Positions 52,647 through 64,000 of a DNA stretch of 64,000 nucleotides are shown one piece after another. The notes beneath the pieces are model-generated. The model was not told the origin of the DNA. It did no database searches and saw nothing but the letters and a program-made list of their open reading frames with translations. The first letter of the stretch is position 1; each line of letters opens with the position of its first letter. The translations under genes and the position numbers were made by a program. This DNA comes from Neocallimastix lanati (nom. inval.). Lineage: Eukaryota; Neocallimastigomycota; Neocallimastigomycetes; Neocallimastigales; Neocallimastigaceae. The DNA is taken from positions 1,431,001-1,495,000 of the forward strand of contig JACVTC010000019.1 in assembly GCA_016946835.1 (NCBI GenBank), read 5' to 3'.

Positions 52647-53420
52647 CTTGATTTTTAATTTTATTTTGACAAGTTATTACTATTATTATAGTTATTATTA
52701 TTAGTAGTATTATTAATAATAATAATATTATTATTATTATATAATTTATTAAATTAATTTATAGTGTCAAGTATTTTAAAATAAAATAAAATTTGAAAAT
52801 TATATAAACCGCAAAGATTATAAAAGAAATAAAAATAACATATTTTTTTTTTAATTATTAAAAATTATTAATTATTATTATTATTTTTGGTTTTTGTGGA
52901 TGTTCCGTTAATAAGAAATAAACGGCTTCTTTCACATATTAAAATAAATCATAATCAAAATAATATTTTTTAAATTTAAAGAGGCCGTTGTTAAGTAAAT
53001 AAATAAATAAGTAAATAAATAAATATGTAAGTAAATAAGTAAATAAATTAATAATTGATTAATTAATACATAAATAATAGTTAAATATCCTTTTTTTATT
53101 TTTTATTTTTTATTTTCCATTTTTTTTTTTTAAATGTCCTAACTACATTAAAACAAAGATGGAAATATATATATATTTCTGTTTAAACAATGAAATATCC
53201 AAAATTCCATTATATGAATGAATTTGATAAATATATATATATAAATATTTCATAGATAGTAGTTATTGTATTTATATTAAGATTATTATGATAAAAGCAG
53301 TAAAATAGTTTCAATAACAACAAAAAAAAATACTATTATTTATTTATTTTGTTATAACGAATTTATTTTTGATATTAGAAAAAAAAAAAAGTATATATAT
53401 AAAGTTTAATTTTGTAATTT
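51845..53420. repeat. Tandem duplication of a 0.7-0.8 kb unit
   Basis: Two diverged units in direct order share, in sequence, an (ATT)n run, TATATAAACCGCAA (52001 and 52801), TGGATGTTCCGTTAATAAGA (about 52178 and 52897), CTTCTTTCACATATTAAAAT, a GTCTA/GTCCT block, TCTATTATATGAATAGATTCGATA-like sequence (ATTATATGAATG in unit 2) and an ACAACAAAATACTATTAT block. The (ATT)n tract at about 52092-52167 accounts for much of the length difference. No frame is open, so the conserved blocks are non-coding or from a dead element. Confidence 0.75.
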
Positions 53421-55549
53421 TTTTTTTTTATTTTATCGTATAAAAAGAACTTACTAATCTTTTAAATAATATTAATAATTATTTTTTATTGATAAATAAT
53501 TTAAATTTTATATGGAATATTTCACATATAATAGATTTCATTTATTAAATTGTTTATTTATTAAAAATTGATATCAATATAATGTTATTATGTTTTTAAG
53601 GCTTTTTGTTTTTTTTTAACAATATTTTTATTAAAAGATGATAAAGTACACCTTGGTTCACTCTCTTACTGGGAGAAGTTATATAATTTATTTATGAAAT
53701 TTATTAATATAATATAATTTTATTTACTTATTTATTAAATATTTATTTATTTATTTTATAATTTAAATTTATTTAAATAACTAATAATTTTTATAACTTC
53801 ATATTAAATAATACTAAATTAATTTTACTAATAAAATATTTTTATTTTGGCAATTTATTATTATAATTTTAACTATTTGAATTGCAAAGAATTAACATAT
53901 AAAAATGTATTCTTTATATAATTTTCTTTAATTATAAACTATTTAAAAATAATAAGAAATAAATATTTAGTTAAATATTATAAAAAGTATAATATAAATA
54001 ATAAAATATTTATAAAATATAAAAATATAAAAATATTATAAAATATAATAAAAATATAATAAAATAAAATAATTAAAATAAAATAAAATAAAACTTAATT
54101 AATTTATAAATTATTTACATATTTACATAACATAAAATTTATGTTATAAATTTTATGTTTACATTAATTTTATGTATTTTTTAGAGAATTTATGATATTA
54201 CATAAATTTATTTTATATCACGTTATTTCTGGATCATTTTATAAATCATATGATAATTAATCAAGTGATTAATTGATTTATTTTTATGTAATTATTAATA
54301 AAATAATTTATTAATAATTAAAGTTTTTATTTTCATTTTATATCAAAGATTAATATTATAATCAGCTTCAATATTAATTTAATATCAAATTAAATTTCTT
54401 TAAAAGGAAATTTATTTTAATTAGATTAAATTTATATTGAATATTGTAATTTATTTTTTTATTAATTAGAATATATTAATATTCATATGAAAAATAAAGT
54501 CAAATTAAATATATATTAAAAATAATTTTTCATTTACAAAATATATCATTTATATTGAATTTTTAAATATTATTAAAGTTATAAATCTCAAAATATCTCA
54601 TTCTTAATTTATATTTAATTAATATTTTCACAAATTGTTTAATATTTAAATCTTTTTTTTAAATTTATAATTTTTTACATCATATGAATTATTTCATATC
54701 AAATATTTTTTTTTAATGTTTGACATATTATAACTACTTTTAAAAATATTATCCACAGTTAGTATAAGACTTCACCATTCTTAATATAATATAAATTAAA
54801 TAGACAATATTAATTGTATTTTAATATTATATATTTAAAAGTTATTTAATAATATTTTATATATTGAAAAATTTCATTAAAATTATCCTTTTTTTTATAT
54901 ATTATTATTTAATGTACGTACCACAATTATAATAAGCAGGGATATAATAAATATTATCATATTATATTATTAAGGATAAGAGATTAAAAATCCTAATTTA
55001 TTATGCATTATAATATATAGTTTAATTTTTATAGTTAATATATATATATATTATTATGCATAATAAAGTTTAACATTATAGTTGATATAGTTAACATTAT
55101 GATAATAACCATATCTTTCGTGTTTAGTTTATTTTAACCCTTTTTTTGGAATTTTTATTTATTTATATTATTATTTTATATTTGTATATTCTGATTTACA
55201 TTAAAAAAAAATATAATTGTTCATTTAAAGAAATTAACAAAATATCTTAATATATATAATTAAAAATAATTATACTTCTAAATACTAAAATATAAAAAAA
55301 ATCGGAAAGTTTAATCATTGGAATTTTTTTTTTTTTTTAATATTATTTATTATAGAATTTATTTTTCTGAAATATAATATGTTTTAATATTTCTAAGAAA
55401 GTAAAAAAATTTATTAATTTCGGATTATCCATGAATGAGGTTTATTTTATAATAGTTAAAGTTCGCTCATTTCTTTAAATAAAGAATTTGATTTAAAAGG
55501 ACAAAAAAACAAAAATACTTTTTGTTTTTTTATTTATTATTAGAAGTAT

Positions 55550-55594
<45 letters not shown>

Positions 55595-56463
55595 GAGTCT
55601 AGATCTATATGGATAAAAAAGAAATTTTTTCTATTTTAAGTATTTTTTCTTATTTATTATCAATAAAAATTATATAATTTTATATCTTGGAATAAAATAA
55701 AAAAATTAATTATAATAAAAATATACTCTTTTTAAGCATTCTTTATTATATATATTAAATTAGACTATAATATTAATGATATAAATTAAAATTTGCAATA
55801 ATTTTTAGAGTTTATTTAATTATATATACATATTGTTCTTTTTTATTTACTATTTAAATATTAAATTATTAATAATTAAATTATATTATTTCTATTTATT
55901 AAAATTATTTGATATTATTTTAAATTTATAAAATATATTATACAAAATATTGTATTAATATATATATGAATAATAAATAATTATTATCAAATTTTTATTG
56001 TGTAATAACAATGTAATTTTAAATGATTTGTATAAATGAATAATAAATATAATATATTCTAATGTTAATTTAGTAATTTAGTATGTATTAGAGTTTATAT
56101 GTAAATATAAAAAAAAGAATTTACAATAATCATAATCATAATCATAATTATAATAATGATAATAATAATAATAATAATTATAATAATTATCTTAATAATA
56201 ATCATAATAAACAATAAGGTATATTAATAAAATAAAATAAAATTTTATTAAAAAAAAATTAAAATATAAATTAATTCTATAATTTTAAAAAAATATAAAA
56301 ATACCAAAATTTCTACAAAATTTTTTTTTATTTTAATTATTGAATTTGTAGTATTAAAAAATAATAAATAATAAAACGACTAATATTGCTAAAAAAATAA
56401 AAATAAATATTTTATTAAAATTTTTTAATATATTATTAATTTAAAAAAATAATAAAATTAGAA
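53421..56463. other. Non-coding interval upstream of the 56464 gene
   Basis: No gene seen. A small island of mixed composition (CACCTTGGTTCACTCTCTTA) lies at about 53650. GGAGTCTAGATC at about 55594-55605 lies 860 bp upstream of the next BTB gene, just after a long T-run. The rest is A/T-rich. Confidence 0.5.
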
Positions 56464-57111
56464 ATGGCTTATATTTTAAATGAAACTTATTCTCAATTAC
56501 CTTCTCCACCATTATCTCCAGCTTCATTACCAATATCTACTTCATTATTTTGCAATAAAGAAGCTGAATTAGAATATGATGATGACGATTTCGATTTCAC
56601 TGAAAAAGAAATTGATTATCTTGAAAGTATATTAGGTTTCCCAATTGAACGCCCGGAAATGCAAACTAAGGAAGAAATTTTAAGATCAAAATTTATGAAT
56701 ATGATGGAAGACGGTGTTGAAATTAATGGTGAAATGACTCCTTATTCTTACGCAATTGAAAAATTACATAATATTGGTGGTAAAGTTATCAATAAAAAAA
56801 CTATGGATGCAGTGCAATTTCGTGTCTATGAAACTGGAACTGAAAAATATCAAGAATTTTGGGTTCATCCAATCTTCCTCTCCTTACAATCATTCCAATT
56901 CTTCAAACTTTTTGAAGAAGTCAAAGAAAATAATGAACAAGGTACAATAGAAATTGAAGTACCATATCTTGATAGTTTTGCCTTTGTACTCTATTGGCTC
57001 TACACTGGTGATAACTCTAAACTTTTAGAAATTGCTAAATTAGATGAAAATTTCTGTAAGGGTATTATGGAAAATATTGAATTATTAGAAATTAATATGG
57101 TTGCTTTTTAA
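56464..57111 (+). CDS. BTB/POZ-like protein, inverted twin of the 43022 gene
   Basis: Intronless gene of 215 codons; ATG at 56464 preceded by A/T sequence unrelated to that before the twin. Protein: MAYILNETYSQ, LPSPPLSP 12-19, acidic linker at about 35-48, family block to about residue 105, FWVHP 132-136 and YWLYTG 177-182, with the BTB-like half ending INMVAF. From codon 6 to the stop it matches the 43022 CDS almost base for base, and similarity stops in the A-run just past the stop codon. A gene-conversion donor or recipient, or a recent CDS-limited duplication. One TATACCC lies 205 nt downstream. Confidence 0.85.
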   Translation: MAYILNETYSQLPSPPLSPASLPISTSLFCNKEAELEYDDDDFDFTEKEIDYLESILGFPIERPEMQTKEEILRSKFMNMMEDGVEINGEMTPYSYAIEKLHNIGGKVINKKTMDAVQFRVYETGTEKYQEFWVHPIFLSLQSFQFFKLFEEVKENNEQGTIEIEVPYLDSFAFVLYWLYTGDNSKLLEIAKLDENFCKGIMENIELLEINMVAF

Positions 57112-57113
57112 AA

Positions 57114-57147
<34 letters not shown>

Positions 57148-57183
57148 TAAAAATTTCTAATAATTATGAAACTTGTAAATATT

Positions 57184-57230
<47 letters not shown>

Positions 57231-57315
57231 ATTATTTTAATTATTTAATTTTATTTATAAACTTTTAATACATTATAGAATATACAGTTTTAGAATTTAT
57301 AGTAGTAATATGTGA

Positions 57316-57322
57316 TATACCC
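57316..57322 (+). promoter_or_regulatory. TATACCC element 3' of the 56464 gene
   Basis: Single TATACCC 205 nt past the stop, beyond two long A-runs. I found no second copy, in contrast to the other intact family members. Confidence 0.35.
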
Positions 57323-57741
57323 AATAAAAATATAATTTTATTTATTAATTTATTTAGAATTTAATTATAATTTATTTAAAATTACATGTTTATTTAAAAA
57401 ATAGAACATTTTATTAAAAAAATAATTAAAAAAGAATAACATCGTAATAATAAATAAAAATAAAAATATGAAATATAATATCTTAATAAAAAATAAATAA
57501 AAAAGAAAAAAAAATAAAAAATTTTTAAAGTGTTGAATTTCCATTATTATTTCATTTATTTTAATTTAATGTATATAGTAATATTAATAGCTGATGAAAT
57601 TAATTTATTCTATTATTATTATGTATTAATCATTACATAAATAGTTGAAAAAAACATATATATATATAATATCTTTAATAATAATAATAATAAGAAAAAC
57701 ACATTATAGTTAAATTTATTTACCAAATATACACTTAACTG

Positions 57742-58133
57742 TGTTTTTTTTTTTTTTTTTTTTTTTTGTTTTTTGTTTTTTGAACTTGGACTAATGAAGG
57801 AGAGAACAATAAGACCTCCTGTCTCTCCCTTTAATGTATCAGATTCACACTGGATTCCTTGCCATACCGTTTCTTTTAAGTGATCCCTTGAACCATTATT
57901 AAGGGAGGAACAATTGTATTAATCCTCTCACAAATCAAGTGTTCTCTGAACTATCAATTATACTAGTAATAGCAATAGGAATACTTTCCATGGGAGTGAA
58001 CACCAACTTCATTTTATAGGGGAAAATAACTTAGGAGGATGAAAATCACCTCATGTAAATTCAGGAGGTTGTTACAGGGTTAATCCAGAAACCTTATGTA
58101 ATTTAATCCTGAGTACTAACCACCAGGATAAAA
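57742..58133 (-). mobile_element. SINE-like element with poly(A) tail, copy 2
   Basis: Read on the minus strand it begins near 58133 with TATCCTGGTGGTTAGTACTC, which resembles a tRNA D-arm/A-box. CTGGATTAACCCTG follows in the place of copy 1's CTGGGGATCGACCCTG (B-box-like), then about 280 bp of non-coding body shared with copy 1, and finally (CAAAAAA)n leading into a long A-run at 57765-57742. A tRNA-like head, a body without ORF and an A-rich tail are the layout of a SINE. I could not see convincing target-site duplications. Confidence 0.5.
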
Positions 58134-59178
58134 ATGAAAAAATTTAAGTTGTTGATAATTATAAATTTTTTTTAATATTTTATAAAAATATACTTTATTT
58201 TTTATTTTAATTTTTTATTTTAATTATTTATTTTTATTTTTTTTAATATATTTGAACTATATATATACTATGATTATTACTATATATATATAAATGGTAA
58301 AATATATATTAATTAAATAGAAATTTAATATTAATTCTTTTATTGATAGAAAATTTAAAATAGTATACTTTGTTTATAACAAATATATATATATAAGTTA
58401 TTGACAATACTATAAATAATGAATCTCTGGATTGTTCAATAATACAAGGACTTCCAAATTACTCATTGCTAATGATAATTTTTAAATATATAAAATTAAT
58501 TCCTATTACTAAACAAGTAAGGTTTATTAATAAAACACCAATAACATATTATATGTAATATTCTTTTATTATTATTTAATCAATACAAGTATAAAATAAT
58601 ACTAATAATAAAAAAAATATATATATATATAATAATTATATATATCAGACGGAAAGAAAATTTTTCTCAATATAAATGTTATTTAAAAGTACACCAGAAT
58701 AAATGATATTTCTATTATAATAGAATTACAATATTAATTTTAAATTTAATATATATATATATATATTTTTTTTTTTATTTCATTATTTTTAGCTATTTTG
58801 ATTAGTAAAAAGTATTCTATTAATCATAATAAATACTAGTATAATAAACCTTACTTGTTTAGTAAAAAGATTAAGTTTTCATCTTTTATAATTTATTAAT
58901 ATAAGATAATTGTGAAAATACTATTTCTTATATTATTTTATTAAGTAATTATATATATTTATACGAAATATTTATATAATACAAGTATGATATCTTTAAT
59001 AATTAAAATTTAATTGCTTTAATTTTATTAATGAAAGTTTTATTAATAATATAAAGAAAAGAGAAAATAAATTTAAAACTTTTTTGTTTTAGTTTATTTT
59101 CAAAATTATTATTATTTTTTTTTTGTTTATTTGTTTGTTTTTTGAAATATAATTGCTATAATTATTTTAATTTTATTC
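58134..59178. other. Interval between SINE-like copy and PAQR gene
   Basis: A/T-rich DNA without genes; it contains the inverted-repeat element listed separately and several (TA)n tracts. Confidence 0.5.
58506..58865. mobile_element. MITE-like element with 24-bp terminal inverted repeats
   Basis: The left end (58506-58529) contains ACTAAACAAGTAAGGTTTAT; the right end (58842-58865) is its exact reverse complement. The 360-bp unit has no ORF, as in non-autonomous miniature inverted-repeat elements. A clear target-site duplication was not found, so a chance or secondary inverted repeat remains possible. Confidence 0.5.
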
Positions 59179-61290
59179 CTATAATTTTTGACAAACATTA
59201 GGATCATTATTAATATTTATAATCATTTTCATAATTCCAATATAAAATGTTATTGATGCTATAAGAATTAATGTATGGAATATTTGATGTGAATGACCCT
59301 ATAAAGTTTTAATTATAAAATTTTTTGTATAAAAATATCATTAAAAATTATGTTTTTTTTTTTTCTATATTGATATTAAAGTTTATTAATTTTACTTACA
59401 AAAATATCAAAACTTCCGGGATAAATTGATTCAGGTATACACTTTGCATATATAACTAATCCGATAAGATATATGACAACACCAGCTATTGAATAATATA
59501 ATGACAAATATTTAACAGTAAAGTCATACTAGTTGAAATTGAATTGAATAAAATTTATGAAATATTTAATTTGAATGATATATACATAATTTTTTTTTTA
59601 CAAAAATTTAATATATTTCAATTAATAAAATAATGATAATTCATAATTTAATATTTATAAAATTATACATAAAATATAGTTCAAATTAAAATATTAGATT
59701 ATATATTCAATTTCATATTTAGTTATATTTAATTTATATTTCTATTAGGTGTTAGTAATGTCTATATAATTTTTTTTTTTTTTTTTTTACCTTATAAAAT
59801 ATCATGGAATAACTAACTGGAATAAATTCAGTAGTTCCAAGAGCTACATATAATATTGAACGAATAAGTTTATATTCTTCCTTGTAAAAAACAGGATGAG
59901 CTATGCTGATAATCTATTTTTTTTTTTTTTTTTTTTTTTTAAATTATATATATGTTTAAATTTAGAATAAAGTTTTATATATTAAATATTTTATATTTTG
60001 ATATATTAATAAAAGAGAAATTTTTTTCTAATTTTTTTTTTATTTAAATTAAAATGTGTACCGAAATAATACTTATTATGGATGTAATTGCCAAAAATTT
60101 TGTTCTAATTTCCTGATAACAATAAAAAGAATAATAAGTTACTGGAAAACCGGTAGTACTATAAAAAATAAAAAAATTCATATTTTCATTATTTAATAGA
60201 TTAATTTTTATAAATTGTACTTAAGTATATATTAATTATTATTATTATTTTAAGAAAAGTACAATATTAAAAATACAATTCCAATATGATCACATTTTAA
60301 CCAATTTTGATTGACTCTTATTGAATGAGAACTAAAAAGATGAAAGTGCCATGAAAATTGCATACAAATAAAACCACCAATTATAGATAATATAATAGTT
60401 ACAATTTCTATAAACTCTAAGTTTTCATATGAGGGAATAAATTTCAAAGTAGTAAGGATAAAAAAAAATGTAAATAAAATACTTCCAATCAAATGAGTAT
60501 ATATATTCCCCTATAAATAATATAGATATATATTTTATTAATTAATATATTTCTTTTTCTTGTTTTTTTTTTTTTTTTTTTTTTTTATATATATATATAT
60601 TTTATCTTATTTTATTTTATTTTATTTTATTCTTTTCTTCTTAATTTTATTATATTTATTTTCTTTTTTTAACTTTAATTTCTATTTAAAAAATTTATTG
60701 ATTTGTTAAATTACACTTTCATTATGAAGGTAAAATAAAGATTTATAGCATTCTTTATAAGAATAGCATGGAGGTCTGTAATATAAATGAATATAAGGAT
60801 TATCAGCTAGCCATTTTGGACATTCTTTGTAAGTAATTAATTTTAAATGTCCATTTTCTTTTTCATAAAAATACTCTTTCTCTTTTAATTGACTATTTTC
60901 ATTTATGCCTAATTTTGATGAGTCATCATTACAAGAAGATAGTCTGACATTTAAATTTGGTCCCTCAAGATTTAATGAATTTTTTGATTCAATATTAGAT
61001 TCATTAATATTTGTTAAAAATTTTCCTAATCTTCTTACTAAATTATTACTTTTCTCTGTACTATTTTTATCTATTATCGGAATATTTAAAGAATTCTGAG
61101 TATATTTTAAGTCATCTTCAATTTTTCCTTTTTTTACAGAATTCTCTGTATTATTAGTGGAATACTTATTATCCCCTAATACTAATTTCATTAAATTTTC
61201 TTTTTTACTTTCATTTATTTCATTATTTCCTTCAGTTTTCATTTTGCTTAAATAGTTTGATTGTGTATGATTTAATGATATGTCACTCAT
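59179..61290 (-). CDS. PAQR family (adiponectin-receptor / haemolysin-III type) membrane protein, six exons
   Basis: I assembled six exons: 61290-60715, 60510-60263, 60158-60062, 59913-59791, 59528-59400 and 59298-59179 (430 codons). Introns of 101-262 nt start GTAATT, GTACTT, GTACAC, GTAAAA or GTAAGT and end TAG. Residues 1-150 are polar and probably disordered; the start is the ATG at 61290. PAQR motifs follow in order: YYRPPC...SLFYLHNES (junction)GNIYTHLIG at about 170-201; SWHFHLFSSHS with His249 and LKCDHIGI with Asp266; IPESIYPGSFDIF, then GHSHQIFH with His395 and His399. These three His match the zinc ligands of adiponectin receptors; members are seven-helix proteins, in fungi (Izh) tied to zinc and sterol/ceramide metabolism, a role inferred here. 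All key residues are present. It is unrelated to the neighbouring BTB family. Confidence 0.85.
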
Positions 61291-63131
61291 TTTTTATATA
61301 TATTTTACTTTTATAAAATATTCCTGTAATAGACATACTAAAAATCGTTTTATCTAAAAATTTATTTAAATACATACTTTAAATATTTTAACATTATATT
61401 ATTATTCATAACTTTCATATGATAATAAGATAAAAAAATAAAATTATGCATTTAATATAAAAACAAAGTATTTAAACTATTTATAAAATTTTAATGAAAT
61501 AAAATTCTTAATAGTCTTTTTTAATTTTTACCTTTTTTTTTTTTTTTTTTTATTTTTTTTTATTGTTTTATAAAATTGGTAGGTATAATATTAATAATAT
61601 TAATAATTTTTTTATATATTTATATTTAAATAATAGATATATATCATCAAACTTTAATATATTAAAGATTTTTTTTTTTTTTTAATTAATAATGTTAAAT
61701 TAATTAAAACTGACATTTAATTAATAAGATTAAAAAAGAAATTCAAATTATTCAAATAATCTTAAATGATATAATATTTTCAAATTTATATATTTTAATC
61801 TTTAATTATTATTAAAATTTTAATTCTTCAATTTTTATTTTTGGATTTTGGGGTTAATTATTTTCAAATAAATAAACTTTTTTTTTTTTTTTTTTTTACT
61901 TTTATTTATATATATATATTAATTAAATTATATATAAATATAAATGAATAAATTGTACTAATATATACTTTTTTTTTTTTTTTTAAAAAAAAAAAACTTT
62001 TAAAAAGCTGTTACGTCAATCAAAATAAAGTAAAAAATATATAAAATATATATATATATATTTTATTATTAAATAAAATATAATATATAATAAGCAAAAA
62101 TAAAATAAAAAAAAAAAAAAAATAAAATAAAATAAAATAAAATAAAAGAGATTTTATATACATAATAGACCAAATCAAAACTTAATTGTTATTAATACTT
62201 ATTTTACCATTGATTATTTTATTTATCATAAAACTCAATGTAATTATTTTTTTTTTTTATTTTTTTAAAATTTTATCAAAATTAATAATTAAAAAAAATT
62301 AAAAAATTTCATTAAAAAATATTTATAAAATTTACGAAACTAATTGTTATAAATGTCTTTAGTAATATAACATATCTTTTCATCTCTAATATATGTATTT
62401 TCATTATTTTATTATTTCATATTAATTATTAATATATTAATTGGTATCACTATGATTTTATAATCTTATTTATTATCAAAAAAAATTAAACTACTACTAA
62501 AAAAATTATTAATAATAGTTTTTTTTTTTTTTATTTTAACTTATTTAATTATATAATGAAAAATGAAATTAAAAAATACATGATATATATATATATATTA
62601 TTTGAAATATTTAAAAAAAAAAAAAAAAAATACTGATGCTAAATTGTTATATACCTTCAAGAATTAAATTATCCAATTTTATTTTAAAATAATATTGCTC
62701 TAAAATAATAAATTTTTTATATGTATTAATTGAATAGATCGTCCAATAATATTTTATACTTTGATTTTGATTAAATAATGTTAAAACTTTAACTAATAAT
62801 CTTTTTGCAAAAAACATATATTAAAGGAAATTAAAATGAATGGTCTTTAAATAATAATTTAACTTTTTTTTATATTAATATAAAATCATTTAAAGTCATT
62901 TAAAGTTTTAATTATTTTAAATAATTTTAATTGTTAATATTAGATATTTTATCTTATTTTTATAAAGATTGAATGGTTATTTATTTTTGGAAATTACCCT
63001 TTCTCAACAAGTTGGTAACTTTCAATCCATTAAAAGTTTCATGACTGAATACCTATTTAATTTGAAATACTATATTTAATTAGTAGTTAGCTAACAATAT
63101 GACATTTATTTTTTATTTACTTTTTTTTTTT
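61291..63131. other. A/T-rich region upstream of the PAQR gene
   Basis: Presumably includes the PAQR promoter, but I recognise no specific element. Poly(T) runs and (TA)n only; no gene found. Confidence 0.5.
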
Positions 63132-63324
63132 AATTATATTTAAAAACAGAAAAACATTTTACATAAACATTATATATTGACAATATAAAATTTATTCCTT
63201 AAAACCTTTTTTTTTTAAAAAAAAAAATAAATTAAATGTAATAATATTTGAAACATTAAATTATAAATTTATATTGTAAATATATAATGTTTATGTAAAA
63301 TGTTTTTTTGTTCTTAAATATAAT
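63132..63324. mobile_element. Inverted-repeat element with arms of about 57 bp (MITE-like)
   Basis: The left arm 63132-63190 (containing AACATTTTACATAAACATTA) is mirrored by 63268-63324 with only a few mismatches, around a 77-bp A/T-rich centre. No ORF. The whole could fold into one long hairpin. It sits just downstream of the decayed BTB copy. Confidence 0.6.
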
Positions 63325-63421
63325 AAAAAAAAAATAAAATAAAATAAAATAAAATTTTTAAGGTTTTACGTGTTATTTTAATTTTTATTTTACAAAAAAT
63401 ATATTATGAAATTTATATAAT

Positions 63422-64000
63422 TTAAAACAATTTCATATTAATTTCTAAACTTTCAATCATTTCCATAATATCCTCATAATATTTTTTTTATTTGATACTA
63501 AAATTTTAGTTTTAGCAAAAGTGAAAAAAAAAAAAAAAAAAAAATTAGATTTAAAATTTAAGTAATTGGTAATGATTACTTCAATTTTAATGTTATCATT
63601 GACAATATATTTCTTAATTTTTTCAAAAATTTGAATAATTTAGAAGACTGTTAGGGGTGGAGTATTTCATTTGATATACACAGATTTTACGGCAAATATC
63701 ACTATCATTTTCATAAAACTGATAATTACAGTTTCATTAGTTTCCTTTTTGAAATTAGTTTTTCCAAGGTATCAAATGTTTCAATAACTTTTTAATACGA
63801 AGTTCATTTTATCATTAATTTCTATTTAGTTTTTTTTTTATTATTATTATTTTTTATTATATACATACACATAACTTTTTAAGATGTTTTCTTTAGAAGG
63901 TTGATATTGATTTTTTATTGAACAACCAATAGAAGCTTCGATTTTCATTAATTCTTCTTCGGAACAAATAAATCAAACATAATTGATAAATTTATTAAAG
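63422..64000 (-). pseudogene. Decayed BTB-family copy, cut by the window edge
   Basis: The minus strand still reads SEEELMKIEASIGCSIKNQYQPSKENIL near 63965-63880, and IMEMIESLEINMKLF directly before a TAA at 63424-63422. In between frames shift repeatedly, a T-run has been inserted (63524-63543), and the FWVHP and YYLYTG motifs are gone. The linker is closest to the intact gene at 37161 (EEL.KIEA.IGC.I.NQYQPS). The N-terminus lies beyond position 64000. I found no TATACCC motif within about 300 nt downstream. Confidence 0.8.

Noticed and set aside
57720-58133. A functional tRNA gene at the head of the SINE-like repeat
   Set aside because: Only D-arm-like and T-arm-like pieces are present; no acceptor or anticodon stem could be paired.

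Overview
This is an extremely A+T-rich eukaryotic window. Long poly(A)/poly(T) runs, (ATTTT)n, (ATT)n and (AAAT)n arrays and short T-rich introns are everywhere, and only the coding parts have balanced composition. Together with non-LTR retrotransposon remnants and a six-exon PAQR (adiponectin-receptor/haemolysin-III type) membrane-protein gene, this fits an anaerobic gut fungus (Neocallimastigomycota) best. That placement is inference; another A+T-rich protist such as Dictyostelium is not excluded.

The dominant content is a dispersed array of one gene family: nine intact, intronless genes of 198-234 codons and two decayed copies, spread over the whole window. Every intact product has an N-terminal (L/F)PSPP(L/M)SP motif, a variable acidic/Ser-rich linker, a conserved block around ILRxK...GVEINGE...IEKLH.IG...NKKT, and a C-terminal BTB/POZ-like half (FWVHP.FL.LQSF.FFK...YYLYTG). 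Intact copies are at 3074, 17303, 21202, 27336, 30223, 37161 and 43022 (minus strand) and at 50391 and 56464 (plus strand). Decayed copies are at 34391 and 63422. Several pairs look recently homogenised, most strikingly 43022/56464, which are almost identical over the CDS but in opposite orientation and in unrelated flanks.

The family shares non-coding signals. All intact genes carry one to three TATACCC elements 40-235 nt past the stop codon. A palindrome of the type GTCTAGAC recurs about 30 times, usually 0.3-1.2 kb upstream of the start codons. A second motif, GAACCAATAATATT, often lies about 60-110 bp from that palindrome, and a TGGATGATACT island sits between them. These islands stand out against otherwise diverged A/T sequence and may be regulatory or the remains of a dispersed element.

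Region by region: 1-2.8 kb is featureless A/T DNA. 3-6.3 kb is the first BTB cassette. 7.4-16.7 kb is a graveyard of non-LTR retrotransposons (RT and zinc-knuckle fragments, an inverted pair of 3' ends) with a large (ATTTT)n minisatellite. 17-38 kb is the BTB array with its shared islands. 38-50 kb is mostly empty DNA with one BTB gene and one SINE-like repeat. 50-57.3 kb has two BTB genes in plus orientation and a 0.8-kb tandem duplication. 57.7-58.9 kb has a second SINE-like copy with a poly(A) tail and a MITE-like inverted repeat. 59.2-61.3 kb is the PAQR gene, assembled here from six exons. 63.1-64 kb has another inverted-repeat element and a decayed BTB copy cut by the window edge.
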